Origin: Elusimicrobiales bacterium
GTDB taxonomy: Bacteria; Elusimicrobiota; Elusimicrobia; Elusimicrobiales; Elusimicrobiaceae
NCBI GenBank assembly: GCA_041651175.1
Contig: JBAZJT010000033.1
Location: 1-14,078, forward strand
DNA length: 14,078 bases
Direction of reading: 5' to 3'
Shown here in pieces: positions 6,410 through 13,719 of the stretch. Positions within the stretch are counted from its first letter, which is position 1. Each line of letters starts with the position of its first letter. Under the pieces are notes generated by a model. That model was not told where the DNA came from, did no database searches, and worked only from the letters and a program-made list of their open reading frames with translations. The position numbers and the translations under genes are program-made.

Positions 6410-6451
6410 GAACCGAGGCGGCGGCGGAGGAATCCGCCGCCGCGTGGGTTC
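6410..6451 (+). other. Strong GC-rich hairpin between small gene and porV-like operon
   Basis: Eleven perfect pairs (6418-6428 with 6433-6443) are capped by the tetraloop GGAA, a GNRA type. After a 3x3 internal loop, GAACC (6410-6414) pairs with GGTTC (6447-6451). TTTTT at 6464-6468 follows about 12 bases later, so it may terminate the small-gene transcript imperfectly. The rest of the gap 6377-6603 shows only a short AAAATG/CATTTT inverted repeat (6559-6576), a weak TTGCAT (6568-6573) and no clear promoter. Confidence 0.55.
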
Positions 6452-6603
6452 CCGCAACGTTGGTTTTTCTGACAGAACCGGCAGCGAAGCTGATGGCGCG
6501 GACGGTCTGCCGCGGTTGTTCTGCTACCCGTCGTCCGGCTCCTCTCTGCCGGATGCTGAAAATGTGCTTGCATTTTGCCCGCCATGATTACTAATGTAAT
6601 AAT

Positions 6604-7635
6604 ATGGGCTTTTTGCGTAGGATTTTTGCGGTTTTTGCCGCTCTGGCGCTTTGCGCCGGGGCCTGCCATGCCTCCGGCGCCGGAACCACCTCCGCCAATT
6701 TCCTGAAAATACCCGCAGCGCCCGTGCCTGCGGCATTGCAGGCGTACACCGCCCTGTCCGGGCCGGACAGCGTGCTTTACAATCCGGCGGGGCTGGGATT
6801 TATGAATTTCGCCGCGCTCTCGGCGGCGCACAACCAATACATAAGCGGATTGCGGCAGGAGTATGCCGCTTTCGCGATGAACACCAACATCGGCACATTC
6901 GCGGTGGCGGCGTCTTTTCTGGGCAGCGGCAGTTTTGACGCTTACGACGCGGGCGGCAATCCCGCAGGACAGACCAGTTCCTCGCACATGATGGGTATTA
7001 TAAGCTACGCGCAGTCGTTTCCGCACTGGAACCGGGACAGGGGCTCGCAGGACCCCCAGCTTCCGCTTGCCGGCTGGGCGCGCCTGGAGGATTTGGGAAA
7101 ATACCGCCGCATATACAAGCGCGTCTCCGTGGGGGCCAGCCTCAGGTATTTCCACGAGCGTCTTGACGACGTTTCCTCCTCCGGCGTTACCGCGGATGCG
7201 GGCGTGGCGGTATCTCCGTCCAGAAAGCTGGTGCTGGCGGCATCGGTTCTCAATATCACCGGCAAACAGGATTTCGGCGGCGGCGGGTTTGACCTGCCCC
7301 GCACCATACGCGCCGGCGCGGCGACGGATTTTGTCGCCGTCAAGCGGCTGATGGTGTTTGCTCCGTCGGCGGATTATGTGAAAGAGCAGGATGCCGCCGG
7401 CTATTTCTGCGCCGGGCTGGGAGTGTCCGCGCTTGAGCTGTTTTCCATACGCGCCGGCATGCGGTTTGACAGGGACATCGGAAACGGCCTCTCCCTCGGG
7501 CTGGGCCTGGACCTGGACAGCCTCAGCGCCGAAAAAAGCAGCCTTTTCAGCGACATGCGCATAGACTACAGCTGGTCCGACGAGGGCGACATGGGTTTTT
7601 CCCAGCGCCTCGGCCTGCAGCTTCTGTTTTTATGA
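6604..7635 (+). CDS. PorV/PorQ-like outer-membrane beta-barrel protein
   Basis: 343 residues with a cleavable signal peptide: basic MGFLRRIF, hydrophobic core to about residue 20, cleavage probably after CHA (23). The mature start GTTSANFLKIPAA (27-39) and YNPAGLGF (59-66) are hallmarks of the PorV/PorQ family, FadL-like barrels in the outer membrane. In Bacteroidetes, PorV serves type IX secretion; in other phyla the role is usually unknown. Alternating strands continue to the C-terminus (SQRLGLQLLFL), which looks like a final beta strand. There is no obvious ribosome site before the ATG, and only a poor -35/-10 pair (TTGCAT 6568-6573, TAATGT 6592-6597), so expression could be leaderless. 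Its stop overlaps the next start as ATGA. No lipobox is convincing. Confidence 0.85.
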   Translation: MGFLRRIFAVFAALALCAGACHASGAGTTSANFLKIPAAPVPAALQAYTALSGPDSVLYNPAGLGFMNFAALSAAHNQYISGLRQEYAAFAMNTNIGTFAVAASFLGSGSFDAYDAGGNPAGQTSSSHMMGIISYAQSFPHWNRDRGSQDPQLPLAGWARLEDLGKYRRIYKRVSVGASLRYFHERLDDVSSSGVTADAGVAVSPSRKLVLAASVLNITGKQDFGGGGFDLPRTIRAGAATDFVAVKRLMVFAPSADYVKEQDAAGYFCAGLGVSALELFSIRAGMRFDRDIGNGLSLGLGLDLDSLSAEKSSLFSDMRIDYSWSDEGDMGFSQRLGLQLLFL

Positions 7636-8612
7636 GATTTGAGAGCTATCTGAAAACCCAGGCGGCGCGGATAGACCGCCAGTTGCGCCGGCGCATGAGC
7701 GCGCTGCGCGGCTGCCCGCCCGTTCTGGCGGACGCGATGCGCTATTCCCTGGAGGCCGGCGGCAAAAGGCTGCGCCCGGCGTTGGCAATTCTGTCCGCGC
7801 GGGCATTTGGCCTGGACGGCGATGGCGCGATGCCGGCGGCCTGCGCGCTGGAAATGGTTCACGCCTATTCGCTGGTGCACGACGACCTGCCCGCCATGGA
7901 CAACGACGATTTGCGCCGCGGCAAGCCCACCAATCACAGGGTTTTCGGCGAGGCTTGCGCCGTGCTGGCCGGCGACGCGCTTTTGACGCTGGCTTTTGAA
8001 ACCGTTCTTGAAACCGCGGAAAACCCCGCCATCGGCCCCGCGCGGGCCTGCCGCGCCGCGGCCTGCCTTGCCCGCGCCGCCGGGGCGCAAGGCATGGTGG
8101 GCGGACAGACCGCGGATATATTCGCGGAGGGAATGCTCTCCGGCAAAAGCCGCCGCGCGGCGGGGCTGGGCGCGCTTTCCGCCAGGAGGCCGGCCTATTT
8201 CCTGCTGCCCTCCGGCAGGCCGGAGAAAGCCGGCATTCTGGATTACATACACCGCCACAAAACCGGCGCGCTGCTGCGCGCGCCGGTTGAAATAGGTGCC
8301 ATACTTGCCGGCGCGGAGGGGGAAAAACTGGCCGCCGCGCGCGAATACGGGCGCGCCATCGGCCTGGCGTTCCAGATAGTAGACGACATACTGGATGTTA
8401 CTGCCGACAAGAAGAAACTGGGCAAATCCGGCAGCGACGCCGCCAACGGCAAGCTGACTTTTGTCACCGTCTACGGGCTGGAGCGCGCGCGCCGCGAGGC
8501 CGCCCGCCAGATAAAAACCGCTCTTGCCGAGCTGGAAAAAACCCGCCTGCCGCAAAGCCGCCGGGAGGGGCTGCGCGCGCTGGCGAATTTCGTGCTGGAA
8601 AGGACTTACTGA
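7632..8612 (+). CDS. ispA: Short-chain polyprenyl diphosphate synthase, IspA type
   Basis: Condenses isopentenyl diphosphate with allylic primers to make farnesyl (or geranylgeranyl) diphosphate for quinones, undecaprenyl lipid and other isoprenoids. The 326-residue protein has GGKRLRP (43-49), the first Asp-rich motif HDDLPAMDNDDLRRG (83-97), GGQ (157-159) and the second Asp-rich motif DDILD (251-255). HAYSLVHDD closely follows E. coli IspA (HAYSLIHDD), arguing for farnesyl length, though chain length cannot be settled by eye. Relative to E. coli IspA there are about 25-35 extra residues at 168-203 (GKSRRAAGLGALSARR and on) before HRHKTGALLRA. It overlaps the PorV-like gene by 4 bases and ends 1 base before dxs, so it is part of one operon. 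Confidence 0.94.
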   Translation: MRFESYLKTQAARIDRQLRRRMSALRGCPPVLADAMRYSLEAGGKRLRPALAILSARAFGLDGDGAMPAACALEMVHAYSLVHDDLPAMDNDDLRRGKPTNHRVFGEACAVLAGDALLTLAFETVLETAENPAIGPARACRAAACLARAAGAQGMVGGQTADIFAEGMLSGKSRRAAGLGALSARRPAYFLLPSGRPEKAGILDYIHRHKTGALLRAPVEIGAILAGAEGEKLAAAREYGRAIGLAFQIVDDILDVTADKKKLGKSGSDAANGKLTFVTVYGLERARREAARQIKTALAELEKTRLPQSRREGLRALANFVLERTY

Positions 8613-8613
8613 T

Positions 8614-10500
8614 ATGCCTGAGAACATACTGCCGGAAATATCCTCGCCCGCGGAGCTGCGCCGGCTGCGCCCGGAGCTGCTGCCCCGGGTCTGCCGCGAA
8701 ATCCGCGAGAAAATAATCAGCGCCATCAGCAAAAACGGCGGGCATCTGGGCTCCAGCCTCGGCGCGGCGGATTTGATTGTGGCGCTGCATTACGTTTTTG
8801 ACACCCCGCAGGACAGGCTGGTTTTTGACACGGGGCATCAGGCCTACGCGCACAAGCTGCTCACCGGCAGATACGGCAGGTTTGACGGCATTCGCACAAA
8901 GGGCGGCATCTCCGGGTTCCTGCGCCGCGACGAGTCCGAATACGACTGTTTCGGGGCGGGGCATGCCTCCACCGCCCTTTCGGCGGCGCTGGGCATGGCC
9001 GCCGCGCGCGACCGCAAGGGTGAAAACCGCAAGGTGGTGGCCATAGTCTCCGACGGGTGCATGACCGGCGGCATGGCCTACGAGGCTTTGCAGAACGCCG
9101 GCCATCTGGGAACGGACATGCTGGTGATTCTCAACGACAACCAGATGTTTATCTCTCACCGGGTGGGGCAGCTGGGCGCTTTCCTGACCAGGCTGATGAG
9201 CGCCGGCTCGCTTAAAAACGCCGAGCAGCGGGTGGAAGCCTTCCTGAACCGCTTCGATTTCTGGGGCGCCAGCCTGCTGCGCGTGGCAAAGCGCACCAAG
9301 GTGCTGCTGTTTCCGGGAATGCTCTTTGAGGAGATGGGGTTCGCCTACCTGGGCCCCGTGAACGGCCACGACGTAGGCAAGCTGGTGGAGATACTGGGCC
9401 GCATAAAAGAGATGCGCGGCCCGGTGGTGCTGCATGTGGCTACAGTGAAGGGCAAAGGCTACGCCCCGGCGGAGGCCCGTCCCATAGACTATCACGGCCT
9501 GGGGATTTTTGACAAGGTAACAGGCGCGCCGGAGCCTGCCCCCGCCGGCGCCGCGCCCAGCTTCACCAAGGTGTTTGCGCAAACGCTTGTGAAACTGGCC
9601 GAGACTGACCCGCGCATAACCGCCATCACCGCCGCCATGCCCGAAGGCACCGGACTGGACCTGTTCCGCGACAGAATGCCGGAGCGGTTCTACGACGTAG
9701 GCATCGCCGAGGAGCATGCCGTTACTTTCGCCGCCGGACTTGCCTGCGAGGGGATGAGGCCGGTGGTCGCGCTGTATTCGTCTTTTTCGCAGCGCGCCTA
9801 CGACCAGATGCTCCACGACGTGTGCCTTCAGAAGCTGCCGGTCGTGCTGGCGCTGGACCGCGCCGGCATAGTGGGCGAGGACGGCCCCACCCATCACGGG
9901 GTGTTTGATTTAAGCCTGTTCCGCAATATCCCGAATCTGGCCGTCATCGCGCCCGCCGACGAGAACGAGTTGCAGCACGCGCTTAAAACCGCCCTGGCGG
10001 CGGAGTCGCCCTGCGTGCTGCGCTACCCGCGCGGCGCGGGCTTTGGCGCCGCCATGGACAAGGAGCCGCAGCCGCTGCCCTGGGGCAAGGGGGTCTGGCT
10101 CAAGCGCGGCGATGCCGCCACCATAATCGCCGCCGGAAACCGGGTTCACCCCTCGCTTGAGGCGGCGCGGCTGCTGGAGGACAAAGGCATAAGCTGCGGC
10201 GTCATAAACGTCCGCTTTATAAAGCCGCTGGACGAGGAGATTATCGCCGAGGCCGCCTCCGCCGGGCCGGTGATTACCGTGGAGGACAATATGCTGGCGG
10301 GGGGATTTGGCTCCGCCGTGCTGGAGGCGTTCTGCGCGCGCGGCCTGCGCCCGAAAACGCTGCGGCTGGGAATACCGGACATATTCGTAACCCACGGACG
10401 GCAGCGCGAGCTTTTTGACGAGCTGGATTTGTCCGCCGGGAAAATAGCGGCGCGCGCCGCGGCTTTTATTGAGGAGACTTCACGTGAAAAAACCCGTTGA
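8614..10500 (+). CDS. dxs: 1-deoxy-D-xylulose-5-phosphate synthase
   Basis: Thiamine-diphosphate enzyme joining pyruvate and glyceraldehyde 3-phosphate, the first step of the MEP isoprenoid pathway. With the ATG at 8614 (AAGGAC about 9 bases upstream) it has 628 residues, close to the E. coli length. Active-site features are present: GGHLGSSLG (42-50, H44), GHQAY, catalytic Glu in GIAEEHAVTF (E366), RAYDQ (394-398) and DRAGIVGEDGPTHHG (415-429). The ThDP motif, normally GDG, reads SDG (146-148), with the Asn partner in NDNQM (174-178). A second region of difference is ISHRVGQLGAF, where ISPNVG-like sequence is usual. The gene lies one base after ispA, and its end overlaps the LOG-family start by 17 bases. 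Confidence 0.96.
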   Translation: MPENILPEISSPAELRRLRPELLPRVCREIREKIISAISKNGGHLGSSLGAADLIVALHYVFDTPQDRLVFDTGHQAYAHKLLTGRYGRFDGIRTKGGISGFLRRDESEYDCFGAGHASTALSAALGMAAARDRKGENRKVVAIVSDGCMTGGMAYEALQNAGHLGTDMLVILNDNQMFISHRVGQLGAFLTRLMSAGSLKNAEQRVEAFLNRFDFWGASLLRVAKRTKVLLFPGMLFEEMGFAYLGPVNGHDVGKLVEILGRIKEMRGPVVLHVATVKGKGYAPAEARPIDYHGLGIFDKVTGAPEPAPAGAAPSFTKVFAQTLVKLAETDPRITAITAAMPEGTGLDLFRDRMPERFYDVGIAEEHAVTFAAGLACEGMRPVVALYSSFSQRAYDQMLHDVCLQKLPVVLALDRAGIVGEDGPTHHGVFDLSLFRNIPNLAVIAPADENELQHALKTALAAESPCVLRYPRGAGFGAAMDKEPQPLPWGKGVWLKRGDAATIIAAGNRVHPSLEAARLLEDKGISCGVINVRFIKPLDEEIIAEAASAGPVITVEDNMLAGGFGSAVLEAFCARGLRPKTLRLGIPDIFVTHGRQRELFDELDLSAGKIAARAAAFIEETSREKTR

Positions 10501-11326
10501 GCCGTTTGACCGTCAGAAGCAGACTCTGCTTTTAAGAAAATCCAAGCCTTACCGCAAGGCGTACCAGGATTTTGAATTTCTGGCGCGCGAGGAACTGCGC
10601 CCGCTGCGCCTCCAGCTCGAAATGATGAAGCCGGAGATGATTTTGCAGGATTACGGCATCACCTCCACGGTGGTGTGCTTTGGCAGCGCGAGGATATGGT
10701 CCAAAGAGGACGCGCTGGCCCGCATAGCCGCCGTAACGCGCGCGTGCAGGCTGGACCCGCAGAGCCGCCTTCTCTGCAACAAGCTGCGCTCGGTCAAAAA
10801 TCTGCTTAAGATGTGCAAATACTACGAGGTGGCGCGCGAGTTCGCCCGCATCGTGGCCGAGGAGAGCAAGGGCCGGTTTATCATCGTAACCGGCGGCGGC
10901 CCCGGCATAATGGAAGCCGCCAACCGCGGCGCATACGAAGGCGGCGCAAAAAGCATCGGCCTCAATATCACTCTGCCGATGGAACAGGGGCCAAACCCTT
11001 ACGTGTCGCCGGAATTCGCGTTCCGCTTCCATTATTTCGCGATGCGCAAAATGCACTTTATGATGCGCGCCAAGGCGCTGGTGGTTTTTCCCGGCGGCTT
11101 TGGCACTTTTGACGAGCTTTTCGAGGCGCTGACCCTGCTGCAAACCGGCAAGAAGCATCATTTCCCCATAGTGATGATCGGCAAAAAATACTGGAGCGAC
11201 ATCATCAAGTGGGACGCCATCGCGCGCTACGGCGTCATCTCCAAAGAGGACATCAAGCTGCTGCATTTTGTTGACAGCGCGCGCGCCGCATGGAATATCG
11301 TAAAAGACTTCTACAAGCTGGCCTAG
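10484..11326 (+). CDS. LOG-family nucleotide 5'-monophosphate phosphoribohydrolase
   Basis: A Rossmann-fold protein of the LOG (lysine-decarboxylase-like) family; characterised members cleave nucleoside 5'-monophosphates, including cytokinin ribotides, at the N-glycosidic bond. The 280 residues contain GGGPGIMEAANRG (137-149), the catalytic Arg in MRKMHFM (187-193) and the signature PGGFGTFDELFE (203-214). About 60 residues precede the fold, and a helical insertion follows GSARIW (67-72), so this is the long LOG type. I chose the GTG at 10484: GAGGAG stands 7 bases upstream, while the longer frame from TTG at 10469 would contain that site. It overlaps dxs by 17 bases, so translation is coupled. 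Substrate cannot be read from sequence. Confidence 0.9.
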   Translation: MKKPVEPFDRQKQTLLLRKSKPYRKAYQDFEFLAREELRPLRLQLEMMKPEMILQDYGITSTVVCFGSARIWSKEDALARIAAVTRACRLDPQSRLLCNKLRSVKNLLKMCKYYEVAREFARIVAEESKGRFIIVTGGGPGIMEAANRGAYEGGAKSIGLNITLPMEQGPNPYVSPEFAFRFHYFAMRKMHFMMRAKALVVFPGGFGTFDELFEALTLLQTGKKHHFPIVMIGKKYWSDIIKWDAIARYGVISKEDIKLLHFVDSARAAWNIVKDFYKLA

Positions 11327-12528
11327 CTTTCCTTCCGGCGGCGGCGTGTTTGTGCTTTGTGTGGCTTGTGGCGCTGTTCCCGCCGCCGGACACGGCGCGG
11401 CTGATTTTCGGCGGGGCGGATAACCCGGCGGCGCGGACGGCGGCGCGCTGGTCGTCCGCCTGCAACGGCGTCCAGTGCTTTGTCTGCCCGTTCAAGTGCT
11501 TTCTGCCGGAGGGGATGCGGGGCCGCTGCCGCGTCCGGCTCAACAGCGGGGGGGAGCTTAAGACCCTCGTCTACGGCGGCGCGGTTTCCGCGCATATAGA
11601 CCCGATAGAGAAAAAACCCGTTTTCCACATGCTGCCCGGAAGCTGGATTTATTCCATAGCCACCGCCGGCTGCAACCTGCGCTGCAAAGCCTGCCAGAAC
11701 TGGGAGATTTCGCAGATTTATCCCGAACAGGCGGAAAAGAGTATTCTTGTCCCTACCGGGCTTGACATTGTGCCCGTGCCGGGCAGCCCCGGCATGGCTT
11801 CCGTTCAGTTGAAAACCGAGCCTAAAAGCTGGCTGCCGCCGGAGGATGTGGTAAATTACGCTCTGGCCGCGCGCTCAAAAAGCATAGCCTACACCTATTC
11901 CGAGCCGATAGTTTTTTACGAATACGTGCGCGATACCGCCGCGCTGGCGCGCAAGCGCGGCCTTAAAAACGTGCTGGTTACCGGCGGCTATGCGAATCCG
12001 GCGGCGTTCAAGGCGCTGATTAAGGATTTTGACGTCGTTAAAATAGACCTCAAGGGCTTTGATGAAAAATTCTACAGCGGCTATGTCGGCGGGGAGTTGG
12101 AAAACGTCAAGCGGGCCATGCTGGCCGCCAAAGAGACCGGCATACAACTGGAAATAGTGAATCTGGTCATTCCCGGACTAAACGACAGCGAGGCTTCAAT
12201 AACCGCATTATGCCGCTGGGTGAAAGACAATCTGGGCGCGGACACGCCGCTTTTTTTCAGCCGCTTCGGTCCCAATTACAAGCTGGCAAACCTGCCGCCC
12301 ACGCCGGTGGAGACGCTGGAGCGCGCCCGCAACTCCGCAATAAAGGCGGGGCTGCGTTTTGTATACGTGGGCAATCTGCCCGGCGGCGCGGGCGAGACCA
12401 CTTTCTGCCCCAAATGCGGCAAGCCGCTTATAGTGCGCTACGGCTACCGGGTTTTGCAGGATGTTGTTACGCCCTCCGGCGGAAAATGCCCCTACGACGG
12501 AACCCCCATCCCCGGCATCTGGAAATAG
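11290..12528 (+). CDS. amrS: AmmeMemoRadiSam-type radical SAM enzyme, possibly membrane-anchored
   Basis: Radical SAM enzyme of the AmmeMemoRadiSam group, usually linked to AMMECR1 and Memo proteins; the reaction is not established. A first Cys cluster C63-x2-C-x3-C with GMRGRC to C80, then VYGGAVSAHIDPIEKKPVFH, precede the [4Fe-4S]/SAM motif C128-x3-C-x2-C (GCNLRCKACQNWEIS). The C-terminus has a ribbon with CPKCGKPL, but the second pair reads CPYDG, so one Cys is missing. If the ATG at 11290 is used (412 aa, overlapping LOG by 37 bases), residues 1-33 are MEYRKR plus a hydrophobic stretch, a membrane anchor or signal. Later in-frame TTG/GTG codons (11350, 11359, 11365) are alternatives. None has a ribosome site, so the start is uncertain. 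It is the last gene of the operon. Confidence 0.88.
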   Translation: MEYRKRLLQAGLAFLPAAACLCFVWLVALFPPPDTARLIFGGADNPAARTAARWSSACNGVQCFVCPFKCFLPEGMRGRCRVRLNSGGELKTLVYGGAVSAHIDPIEKKPVFHMLPGSWIYSIATAGCNLRCKACQNWEISQIYPEQAEKSILVPTGLDIVPVPGSPGMASVQLKTEPKSWLPPEDVVNYALAARSKSIAYTYSEPIVFYEYVRDTAALARKRGLKNVLVTGGYANPAAFKALIKDFDVVKIDLKGFDEKFYSGYVGGELENVKRAMLAAKETGIQLEIVNLVIPGLNDSEASITALCRWVKDNLGADTPLFFSRFGPNYKLANLPPTPVETLERARNSAIKAGLRFVYVGNLPGGAGETTFCPKCGKPLIVRYGYRVLQDVVTPSGGKCPYDGTPIPGIWK

Positions 12529-12554
12529 TCTTGTTCCGGGTTTGCGCATAACAC

Positions 12555-12587
12555 AGGCGGGAGACATGTTTTGCATGTCTCCCGCCT
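12555..12587. terminator. Hairpin between convergent amrS and pilin genes
   Basis: A perfect 14-bp stem (12555-12568 with 12574-12587) has a 5-base loop, TTTTG. It lies 27 bases after the amrS stop and 41 bases beyond the pilin stop on the other strand, so it could serve both. Neither side has a good U-tract. Its right arm CTCCCGCCTTG (12579-12589) is shared with the hairpin at 13629-13665. Confidence 0.7.
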
Positions 12588-12627
12588 TGCAATATCTCTC
12601 CGCTTTCGTCTGTTGTCTGTGTGCGCT

Positions 12628-13413
12628 TTAGTTCACCAGGGCCTTGGCCGCCGAGAGGCCGTTGGCCTTGTCCGGCAGCACGGAGGTCTGAATTGTGTCC
12701 TGTCCCGTGGTTCCACCGCCTCCCGGCACATTGTAGTCGTTGCCTGTGCCGCCGGACGAGCCGGACAACGCTTTACCGGAAGACGACGCCGCCGATGCCA
12801 GCGACGATGATGCTGTGCTCGTGTTTCCGACCGATAACCTCATCGTCAGCCGCGCATCGGACCCGCTGGAAAATGCCAGCGACGACACATTGCTGGCCAG
12901 AACCTGGTACGTGCTGGAATTCGCGGCGTTGTACTTGCTCATGTCCGGAACATGCACCACCGTGTTGCCTTTCAGAAACACGGACTGCATTGTTTTATTG
13001 TCCGGGGACATGTACTGGACCGCAGACCCGCCGGAGGCTACCTTGAAGCACAGGCTGCGGGTGTAGGTCGTCTCGTCATAAAGCCCGTCATGGCAGTACT
13101 CGTGCAGCCAGCCCGCGCAGTTCATCACATTCGGCTGTTTCTGGCAGCCGCCGCCGGGGCTGGGATAATTGGTGCAGGTGTCTATTGTCGCCACCGTCTG
13201 GGGGACGGAACCCGGCATTACGGGGGAATTCTTAACCCCGTCTATGACGGTTTCAAGCGCCACGTTTGCCTGGCTGAGGGCAAGCGCGTTCTTGTCTATT
13301 GATGCGTTGGAAGTCGCCACCATCCCGGACATGGCTGCTATAGTCAGCGCCATCGCCGCCAGGGCCCCCACAGCCGCCAGCAGTTCAACCAGCGTCGCTC
13401 CGTGTTTGTTCAT
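12628..13413 (-). CDS. Type IV pilin-like protein with Ser/Gly-rich linker (copy 1)
   Basis: 261 residues. The prepilin leader is MNKHG, cleaved before Ala6 (G-ATLVELL), with the conserved Glu at mature position 5 and a hydrophobic helix to about residue 33; Ala replaces the usual Phe at +1. The globular part has five cysteines (80, 90, 99, 107, 122), so disulfides are likely after export. A Ser/Ala/Gly-rich linker (about 195-236) is followed by the tail QTSVLPDKANGLSAAKALVN. I chose the ATG at 13413 because GGGAGGAG (13417-13424) precedes it; the open frame further upstream is the leader. Role: probably a minor pilin, pseudopilin or fibre subunit processed by PilD-type peptidase. The downstream-order neighbour at 13720 is a paralogue with the same tail. 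Confidence 0.85.
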   Translation of the reverse strand: MNKHGATLVELLAAVGALAAMALTIAAMSGMVATSNASIDKNALALSQANVALETVIDGVKNSPVMPGSVPQTVATIDTCTNYPSPGGGCQKQPNVMNCAGWLHEYCHDGLYDETTYTRSLCFKVASGGSAVQYMSPDNKTMQSVFLKGNTVVHVPDMSKYNAANSSTYQVLASNVSSLAFSSGSDARLTMRLSVGNTSTASSSLASAASSSGKALSGSSGGTGNDYNVPGGGGTTGQDTIQTSVLPDKANGLSAAKALVN

Positions 13414-13565
13414 AAACTCCTCCCGCAGTCTGCGGCCGCGCAGTTTTCGTTCGCCGAAAAATATGGCCGCGGTTTCAAACACAATCCTCTTTCTTCTGCG
13501 CAGATGCGCGAAAGCGCATTGCCAGGAAGATTGCCCGTAGAAAACAAGAAAACCCCTGCCTCTAC
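13414..13565 (-). promoter_or_regulatory. Long structured leader of pilin copy 1
   Basis: About 150 untranslated bases separate the predicted start site from the pilin ATG. Two local hairpins near the ribosome site compete: CTGCG/CGCAG (13430-13434 with 13439-13443) and CCGCA/TGCGG (13423-13427 with 13431-13435); the second takes in the first bases of the Shine-Dalgarno. A third, ATGCGC/GCGCAT, is at 13504-13519. I see no cyclic-di-GMP riboswitch signature. Confidence 0.35.
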
Positions 13566-13571
13566 ATCCAT

Positions 13572-13599
13572 AGTATAACCCATATGCCCCGCAAGTCAA
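13572..13599 (-). promoter_or_regulatory. Sigma-70 promoter of pilin copy 1
   Basis: On the minus strand, TTGACT (13599-13594), a 16-base spacer and TATACT (13577-13572) give a good promoter (10 of 12 consensus bases). It lies between the terminator-like hairpin of copy 2 and copy 1, so copy 1 can be transcribed independently of copy 2. Confidence 0.75.
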
Positions 13600-13628
13600 T
13601 GCCTTTATGCGCGTGCCAGGAAACAACG

Positions 13629-13665
13629 AAGGCGGGGGCTATGCGTTGCGCATAGCTCCCGCCTT
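13629..13665 (-). terminator. Hairpin after pilin copy 2
   Basis: A 17-bp stem (13629-13645 with 13649-13665, one G-T pair) has a 3-base loop. It lies 54 bases past the copy 2 stop codon and upstream of the copy 1 promoter, so it should separate the two transcription units. There is no strong U-tract. The arm CTCCCGCCTTG (13656-13666) plus the following AATATC matches the hairpin after copy 1. Confidence 0.7.
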
Positions 13666-13719
13666 GAATATCCACTGCTGCTGCCGGAGCGAGCCTTCCT
13701 TTACAGCGCGGCCCGGAAC

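Noticed and set aside
6377..6603. Thiamine (TPP) riboswitch upstream of the dxs operon
   Set aside because: DXS uses thiamine diphosphate, so I checked, but the conserved CTGAGA and the core around CTGATCTGGATAATGCC are absent.
6073..7155. 360-codon minus-strand frame across the small gene and porV-like gene
   Set aside because: It runs antisense through two supported genes and their leader and contains no recognisable domain.
8464..9897. 477-codon open frame antisense to ispA-dxs
   Set aside because: Low-complexity His/Gln/Arg/Gly composition typical of a reverse-frame shadow; the DXS protein on the plus strand is unmistakable.
13414..13565. Cyclic-di-GMP (GEMM) riboswitch before the pilin
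   Set aside because: I looked for the conserved GEMM core (CACGCACAGGGCAAACC-like and the GGGACGCAAAGCC-like receptor) and found neither.
13414..13626. Upstream extension of pilin copy 1 to 332 residues
   Set aside because: It would put the prepilin leader in the middle of the protein. A strong Shine-Dalgarno directly precedes the ATG at 13413, and the promoter at 13572-13599 lies inside the extension.
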